The notes under the pieces: model-generated | Seen by the model: only the letters and a program-made list of their open reading frames with translations | Database searches by the model: none | Told to the model about the DNA's origin: nothing | Part shown: positions 14,646-19,342 of the stretch, piece after piece | Layout: every line of letters begins with the position of its first letter | Position numbering within the stretch: position 1 is the first letter of the stretch | Source of the DNA: Clostridiales bacterium | Lineage (GTDB): Bacteria; Bacillota; Clostridia; Oscillospirales; CAG-272 | Direction: 5' to 3' | DNA length: 19,342 nt | Assembly: GCA_018370615.1 (NCBI GenBank) | Contig: JAGZAC010000003.1 | Span: forward strand, 1 to 19,342 | Position numbers and translations under genes: made by a program

Positions 14646-14675
14646 ATTATAACAAAAATAACAGTTGTTTGTCAA
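14646..14675 (-). promoter_or_regulatory. Promoter of the histidine phosphatase gene
   Basis: On the minus strand, TTGACA (14670-14675) and TATAAT (14646-14651) are separated by 18 bp, about 34 nt before the start codon. It is divergent from the dockerin operon promoter at 14734-14762. Confidence 0.82.
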
Positions 14676-14733
14676 TACCTGGGAAAGGTATGGGACAAGA
14701 AACGATTTTCCAAAGGCGCACAGCGAAAAGCTC

Positions 14734-14762
14734 TTGAAAAAAATGGGAAGGTATATTATAAT
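14734..14762 (+). promoter_or_regulatory. Promoter of the dockerin-epimerase-kinase-aldolase operon
   Basis: TTGAAA (14734-14739) and TATAAT (14757-14762) are separated by 17 bp. The leader to ATG 14868 is about 100 nt. No clear operator was recognised in the leader, so how the operon is induced is unknown. Confidence 0.75.
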
Positions 14763-14867
14763 GGAAATGTAACGACAGCAGCGATATTTTTCGTTTTTCC
14801 CGGCCTGCGTCGTGGAGCTTGTATTTTGTATATACCCTTTGCAAAATACTTTTTGGGAGATATGCCT

Positions 14868-16907
14868 ATGCAAAAGAAATGGATTTCAATGGTGCTGATT
14901 CTGTCTCTGCTGTTTTCCGCTTTTGCCGCTGCCATGCCTGCAGGTGCAGCGTCCTTTGTGCGCGGAGACATAGACGAAAACGGCAGAATCAATGCGCTGG
15001 ACGCCTTAGAGCTGGTAAAATACCTGGCAGGGGTATCTGACTGGGTTGCGCTGGATCTGGCCGATGTAAACGGCGACGGAACAATTACTACCTCTGACAG
15101 TCTTGAATTAAAACGCCATCTGGCAGGAGTAATCGACATATCGGAAGCCTATCCTGTCCCCGATACCAACGTAGGGGAAATCACCATTGCCGGGGAAAAC
15201 ATCGGCAATTACACAATTGTGGCTGCCAATCCGGACAATGCAAATATCCTGTTCGCCGCTGAGGAACTGCAAAAATACGTAAAAGAAGCCTGCGGCAGGA
15301 CTCTTGCCATTGAACAGGGCACCTCCAATGCGCCCCATCAAATTGTACTGTGTGCAAATGACGGTTCCCGAAATCTTGGAGATGATGGCTTCTCCATCAC
15401 CGTCTCCGGCGGAACGCTTACCATTATGGGCGGCGCAGCCAGAGGCGTGATGTACGGTGTGTACGAACTGCTGGAGGAATACATCGGCTACCGATTCCTG
15501 GGATACAATGACAAGGTGCTGTATACCGCCACCCAGGTGGATTTACCCAACGGCTTGCGGGACGAACAAGTTCCCACTGTACGGTACCGCTGCATCACCA
15601 TCGATCCCTATGCCAACGACTATACATACTCCTCTGTTATCAAGCGCAAGCTCAGCGGCTGTACATCCCAGCCCAGCATGCTGCGTCCGGAGTATGGGTA
15701 CGGCATCCAGCGGCTGTTTTTGAACGCCCACTCCCTGGATTACTTTATCCCGGATGTAGAAGTTCCCTGTCTCTCTTCAGAGGCCTCCTATGAAACCTGC
15801 CTTTCCAATATGAAGGCCCTTCTGGATGAGCGCATCGCCGCAGGAGGCGTTGTAGGAAAGGATATTACGGAAATCTCCTGCTCCTATTCGGCGGAAGGCC
15901 GCTTCTGCGCATGCGCAGAGTGCAGCGCCACCTATCAGGCGGAAGGCAGCCAGGCCGGCGTATTGGTCCCCTTTGTGAACCGAATTGACGAAGCCCTGCG
16001 TGCGGCGTACCCAGGTATCCGCGTCATTACCAACGCATATGGAGACGTGCGGATTCCGCCGCAAAATGTAGTGCTGAATGAAGAAGTGGTGTTGCTGTAC
16101 TGCTGGAACGGCTGTGCCAACCACCCCATCGGCAGCGGTGAATGTGAGGAAGGCGGCAACAGCCTGGGATATTCCAACACCCAGGAAGAAGCCTACTACC
16201 TGGGTTGGACGGAGCACTGCTCTCAGACGTATATCTGGTACTATCCCACAAATATTTATTATCTCCTTTGTCCCCAGCCCAATCTCATGAACCTGTACAA
16301 CGATTTTGTCTGGTTCATGGATCATAAGGCGGTAGGCTTTTATGTGGTAGGCACTGCCGGCAGCTCCTTTGAAGGACTGGATGCATATTTGATTTCCGAG
16401 CTGATATGGGACGGCGGCATGGTGGAAGAGGAATACATCCGCCACATGGAAGAGTATCTGGAAGCATACTACGGTCCAGGCTGGTCGTATATATATACAT
16501 ATATAGAAATGCTTACCCAAGCGGGAGATGAAATGGGCTGCGTGCTCAACGACTACGAATATCCCTTCGATATTTATTCCAAGGCCTATTTTGCAGAGCA
16601 TTTTGATGAGATGATTGCCCTGTTTGACGCAGCCGCAGCCGCCTGCGAGACCGACTGGGAGCGGGAAAATATCCGCCGCCTGTCGGCACACATGCTGTTC
16701 CTTGGATACAGTGCCACCTATGAGGAGCGATATGTAAACGGAACAGCAGACCAGCGTGCCGCTTATGCAGAAGGATATCAGGCGTGGTATGATATGGTGA
16801 ACGAACTGGGAATCCGTGTAACCTATACCCAGACCGGCATTGAAAAAGCTTTTTCTCTTGCCGTCAGCCCCATGCAGCTTGTGTATGAGATTGATGGACA
16901 GCGATAA
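14868..16907 (+). CDS. Secreted dockerin type I - DUF4838 protein
   Basis: A secreted protein of 679 residues. It begins with a Sec signal peptide (1 to about 27, QKKW... VLILSLLFSAFAAA, Ala-rich cleavage site). Two dockerin type I calcium loops follow: GDIDENGRINALDALELVKY at 33-52 and ADVNGDGTITTSDSLELKRH at 65-84. The rest carries a region like the N-terminal domain of alpha-glucuronidases (about 105-225, with GVMYGVYELLEEYIGYRFLG) and a DUF4838-type domain to the end, with CACAECS at 347-352 and several other cysteines. Dockerins bind cohesins on scaffoldins, but none is encoded here. ATG 14868 is chosen over 14862 because GGGAGA would be only 1 nt from the latter. Enzymatic activity on a glycan is inferred from the clan and from the sugar genes downstream. 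Confidence 0.85.
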   Translation: MQKKWISMVLILSLLFSAFAAAMPAGAASFVRGDIDENGRINALDALELVKYLAGVSDWVALDLADVNGDGTITTSDSLELKRHLAGVIDISEAYPVPDTNVGEITIAGENIGNYTIVAANPDNANILFAAEELQKYVKEACGRTLAIEQGTSNAPHQIVLCANDGSRNLGDDGFSITVSGGTLTIMGGAARGVMYGVYELLEEYIGYRFLGYNDKVLYTATQVDLPNGLRDEQVPTVRYRCITIDPYANDYTYSSVIKRKLSGCTSQPSMLRPEYGYGIQRLFLNAHSLDYFIPDVEVPCLSSEASYETCLSNMKALLDERIAAGGVVGKDITEISCSYSAEGRFCACAECSATYQAEGSQAGVLVPFVNRIDEALRAAYPGIRVITNAYGDVRIPPQNVVLNEEVVLLYCWNGCANHPIGSGECEEGGNSLGYSNTQEEAYYLGWTEHCSQTYIWYYPTNIYYLLCPQPNLMNLYNDFVWFMDHKAVGFYVVGTAGSSFEGLDAYLISELIWDGGMVEEEYIRHMEEYLEAYYGPGWSYIYTYIEMLTQAGDEMGCVLNDYEYPFDIYSKAYFAEHFDEMIALFDAAAAACETDWERENIRRLSAHMLFLGYSATYEERYVNGTADQRAAYAEGYQAWYDMVNELGIRVTYTQTGIEKAFSLAVSPMQLVYEIDGQR

Positions 16908-16938
16908 AAAATTATTTAAGTAAAGAAAGGATTATACA

Positions 16939-17808
16939 ATGAAATTTGGAACACTGTATGCTTACTGGGTAAGCAACTGGGGCGCAGATTACTGCGAAAT
17001 GGCCAGAAAGGCGAAAAAAGCCGGCTTTGATGTAATTGAGATCGGCGGCGGAGATCTGGTGAATATGAGCGACGCGCAGCTTGCCGAGCTGCGCACGACC
17101 GCAAAAGAGCTGGGACTGGAAATTTCCGCAAACCTGGGTCCTCCCAGAGACAAGGATGTGTCCTCTGCAGACCCTGCCATCCGCCGCGCCGGAGTTCAGT
17201 TTCTCATCGACATTATGCACCAGATGGTGAAAATTGACTGCAAGACACTCATCGGCGCACTGTACAACTGCTGGCCCTATGATTTCAAAGACCTGGACAA
17301 GGACGCTCTGTGGGAGCGCGCCGTGAAGGGAATGCAGGAGGTAGGCGACGAAGCCGACCGTCTGGGCATCACGATCTGTCTGGAGATTCTCAACCGGTTT
17401 GAGACCATTCTTCTCACCGACTGCGAGGAAGGCATTCGTTTCTGCAAGGACGTGGGCCGCGATTCTGTGAAGCTTTTGCTGGATACCTTCCATATGAATA
17501 TCGAAGAGGATGACCTGCCTGCCGCAATCCGCAAGGCGGGAGACCTGCTTGCCCATGTACACGTGGGGGAGGGCAACCGGAAGCTGCCCGGAATGGGACA
17601 CTTACCCTGGGCCGAAATTGGAAAGGCACTGCGGGACATCGGATACGATAAAATGGTAGTCATGGAGCCCTTTATGAAACCCGGTGGTACAGTAGGAAAA
17701 GACATTAAAGTATGGCGCGACCTATCCGGCGGTGCGGACGAAGCCGGCATGGACAAAATGATCGCCGATTCTCTTGTGTTCCTGAAACAGCAGTTTTTGG
17801 GCGCATAA
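16939..17808 (+). CDS. D-tagatose/D-allulose 3-epimerase family sugar epimerase
   Basis: TIM-barrel enzyme that interconverts ketohexose C3 epimers (D-allulose/D-fructose, D-tagatose/D-sorbose, or L-ribulose analogues), using Mn2+ or Co2+ in the cytoplasm. The 289 residues match the usual length. The sequence closely follows the Agrobacterium and Clostridium allulose epimerases from memory: CLEILNRFE, LLLDTFHMNIEE, HVHVGEGNRKLPG, VVMEPF and DIKVWRDLSGGA. Metal ligands are Glu149, Asp182, His208 and Glu243, each one residue before the Agrobacterium numbering (150, 183, 209, 244). The gene starts 31 nt after the dockerin protein with AAAGAAAGGA 7 nt before the ATG, so it is in the same operon. 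Which ketose is used cannot be told from the sequence. Confidence 0.9.
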   Translation: MKFGTLYAYWVSNWGADYCEMARKAKKAGFDVIEIGGGDLVNMSDAQLAELRTTAKELGLEISANLGPPRDKDVSSADPAIRRAGVQFLIDIMHQMVKIDCKTLIGALYNCWPYDFKDLDKDALWERAVKGMQEVGDEADRLGITICLEILNRFETILLTDCEEGIRFCKDVGRDSVKLLLDTFHMNIEEDDLPAAIRKAGDLLAHVHVGEGNRKLPGMGHLPWAEIGKALRDIGYDKMVVMEPFMKPGGTVGKDIKVWRDLSGGADEAGMDKMIADSLVFLKQQFLGA

Positions 17809-17835
17809 AAAGGGCAGAAGAAAGGAAATTTCGAA

Positions 17836-18783
17836 ATGGCAGAAATCATGACTATGGGAGAGATCATCGTCGAAATTATGCGGGACGGTGTGGATAAGCC
17901 CCTGGACAAAGCTGAAGTATTTCGGGGACCGTACCCCTCCGGTGCACCGGCAATTTTCATCGATACAGTAGCCCGCCTGGGTCATAAGGCTGCAATTGTA
18001 GGCGGCGTCGGCGATGATGATTTCGGAAAGTGCCTTTTGAACCGGTTGGAGGGCGACGGTGTAGACTGCTCCGATGTAATCAAAAATGACCGCATTTCCA
18101 CCGGCTGCGCCTTTGTTACATACTTTTCCGACGGAGAAAGAAAGTTTATTTTCCATATTGGCAACACCCCTGCTGTGCTGGCGCCTTCGCCGGCGCCACA
18201 AAAGCTGGAGGGACTGAAATTTTTCCACATTATGGGATGCTCCCTGATGGCGGATATGACCTTCGGCAGACGGATTGTGGAAACGATGCAGGCAGCAGTG
18301 GCGGCCGGCGCGAAAATATCTTTTGATCCCAATGTCCGTCCGGAGCTGATGAAGGATCCAGAGGCAAAGGACCTGATTGCGGCAGTACTGGAACAAACCA
18401 GTGTTTTTATGCCTGGCAAGAGCGAGCTTCGGATGCTGTCTGGCTGCGATGACATTGAAGAAGCAGTGCAGGCCATGTTCCGGGATCGGCCCACATTGGA
18501 GATCATTGCACTGAAGAACGGGAAAAAGGGCTGTATCATTTACACCCGCGATACTCGGTTTGCTTTCGGCGTATATGCCGTGCCGGTGCTGGATGCAACC
18601 GGCGCCGGAGACAGCTTTGACGGAGCATTTCTGTGCGCCCTCCTGGAAGGGAAATCCATCGAAGATGCCGCAAGGATGGCAACAGCGGCGGCGTCCCTCA
18701 ACACGGCCGCCTTTGGCCCCATGGAAGGGGACATCTCCCGGGAAAACATAGAAAAAATGATTGCGGACAATATTCTGGAATAA
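17836..18783 (+). CDS. PfkB-family carbohydrate kinase
   Basis: ATP-dependent sugar kinase of the ribokinase/PfkB family, 315 residues, cytoplasmic. It shows the PfkB signature DATGAGDSFDGAFL (253-266) with catalytic base Asp259 and anion-hole GAGD. FDPNVRPEL at 163-171 is typical of fructokinase and KDG-kinase-like members. An early GE-x-x-VEIMRDG segment stands where related kinases bind the sugar. It starts 27 nt after the epimerase with AGAAAGGA upstream and is followed 31 nt later by a class II aldolase. That order suggests it phosphorylates the ketose made by the epimerase, or its phosphate, ahead of aldol cleavage. A fructose/tagatose-type or 2-keto-3-deoxy sugar kinase role is possible. 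Confidence 0.88.
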   Translation: MAEIMTMGEIIVEIMRDGVDKPLDKAEVFRGPYPSGAPAIFIDTVARLGHKAAIVGGVGDDDFGKCLLNRLEGDGVDCSDVIKNDRISTGCAFVTYFSDGERKFIFHIGNTPAVLAPSPAPQKLEGLKFFHIMGCSLMADMTFGRRIVETMQAAVAAGAKISFDPNVRPELMKDPEAKDLIAAVLEQTSVFMPGKSELRMLSGCDDIEEAVQAMFRDRPTLEIIALKNGKKGCIIYTRDTRFAFGVYAVPVLDATGAGDSFDGAFLCALLEGKSIEDAARMATAAASLNTAAFGPMEGDISRENIEKMIADNILE

Positions 18784-18814
18784 AAAGGGCGCCGCAGAAA
18801 AGAAAGGAATTTTT

Positions 18815-19342
18815 ATGTATACAACAAGCAAGGAAATGATAAAGAAGGCCCGGGCAGAGGGATACGCAGTACCTGCATTCAATGCGGAAAATTTGGAAAT
18901 GGTCCAAGCCATTGTGGCAGCCGCGTCAGAGCTGCGCTCTCCCGTGATGATTCAGACCACCCCCACTACAGTGAAATATCTCACCCTGCGTCAGGCAGTG
19001 GCGATGGTGCGGGCGGAAGGAGAGGCTGCTGATATTCCGGTAGCACTGCATCTGGACCACTGCGAAAGCTTTGAAGGGGTGCGGGATGCCGTACAGGAAG
19101 GCTATACCTCCGTAATGATCGACGGATCCAAGCTGCCCTATGAAGAAAACATCGCGCTCACCCGCAAGGTGGTAGAAATGGCCGCCGCCAGAGGTGTTAC
19201 CGTAGAAGCGGAGCTCGGCACCGTAGGCGGGAAGGAAGACGGGCACAGCGCGCAGATTGCATACACCGACCCGGAGGAAGCAGTAGATTTCTTTACCCGT
19301 ACGGGAGTAGATATTTTTGCTGTTGCCATCGGTACTGCCCAC
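18815..19342 (+). CDS. Class II tagatose/fructose bisphosphate aldolase (partial, runs off the window)
   Basis: Zinc aldolase that cleaves a ketose 1,6-bisphosphate to dihydroxyacetone phosphate and glyceraldehyde 3-phosphate. The first 176 codons are present and open to the window edge. Visible are YAVPAFNAENLE near the N-terminus, HLDH with catalytic Asp81 and zinc ligand His82, MIDGSKLPYEENI, VEAELGTVGGKED (about 130-142) and the zinc ligand His176 in AIGTAH at the last codon. The sequence resembles GatY/KbaY tagatose-bisphosphate aldolases and fructose-bisphosphate aldolases about equally, so the stereochemistry is unresolved; IolJ-type aldolases share the fold. ATG 18815 has AGAAAGGA 6 nt upstream, and the gene lies 31 nt after the kinase gene. 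Confidence 0.92.
   Translation, partial: MYTTSKEMIKKARAEGYAVPAFNAENLEMVQAIVAAASELRSPVMIQTTPTTVKYLTLRQAVAMVRAEGEAADIPVALHLDHCESFEGVRDAVQEGYTSVMIDGSKLPYEENIALTRKVVEMAAARGVTVEAELGTVGGKEDGHSAQIAYTDPEEAVDFFTRTGVDIFAVAIGTAH

Noticed and set aside
14583..14867. Upstream extension of the dockerin protein frame
   Set aside because: It covers two divergent promoters and would bury the signal peptide about 95 residues inside the protein.

Overview
The window looks like chromosome from a Gram-positive member of the Clostridia, most likely a gut Oscillospiraceae/Ruminococcaceae-type bacterium. The basis is AGAAAGGA/GGAGG ribosome binding sites, TTGACA/TATAAT promoters with 16-18 bp spacers, a T-box leader before thrS, a TPP riboswitch before a ThiT-type transporter, a BceRS-BceAB-type peptide-sensing module and a dockerin-bearing secreted enzyme. 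The species assignment is inference.

Layout. 150-5865, minus strand: a four-gene Bce-type module (response regulator, intramembrane-sensing histidine kinase, ABC ATPase, FtsX-like permease). It carries an internal promoter and a perfect TTACA-N4-TGTAA operator just before the ABC genes. A separately promoted 6-phosphofructokinase follows. 6402-10536, plus strand: a cytoplasmic alpha/beta-hydrolase, a lipoprotein N-acetylmuramoyl-L-alanine amidase, a TPP riboswitch with terminator and its thiT gene, then a lone Gfo/Idh/MocA oxidoreductase. 10980-13196: a T-box-controlled threonyl-tRNA synthetase. 13869-14612, minus strand: a histidine phosphatase, divergent from the last operon.

14734-19342 (runs off the window): an operon of a secreted dockerin-DUF4838 protein, a D-tagatose/D-allulose 3-epimerase-family enzyme, a PfkB sugar kinase and a class II (tagatose/fructose bisphosphate) aldolase. 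It reads as a route from a ketohexose, possibly released from a glycan by the secreted protein, through epimerisation and phosphorylation to triose phosphates. The true substrate is not determined by the sequence.

The most unusual content is non-coding. Five intergenic regions (1-138, 5964-6258, 7125-7356, 10542-10956, 13225-13762) are filled with about 20 copies of one structured repeat, mostly in head-to-head pairs with ACAATCCC...GGGGTTGT ends. Each full copy has a hairpin whose sequence varies but stays self-complementary, then a second hairpin around a conserved loop, often followed by a T run. No protein-coding mobile element, tRNA, rRNA or CRISPR array was seen.
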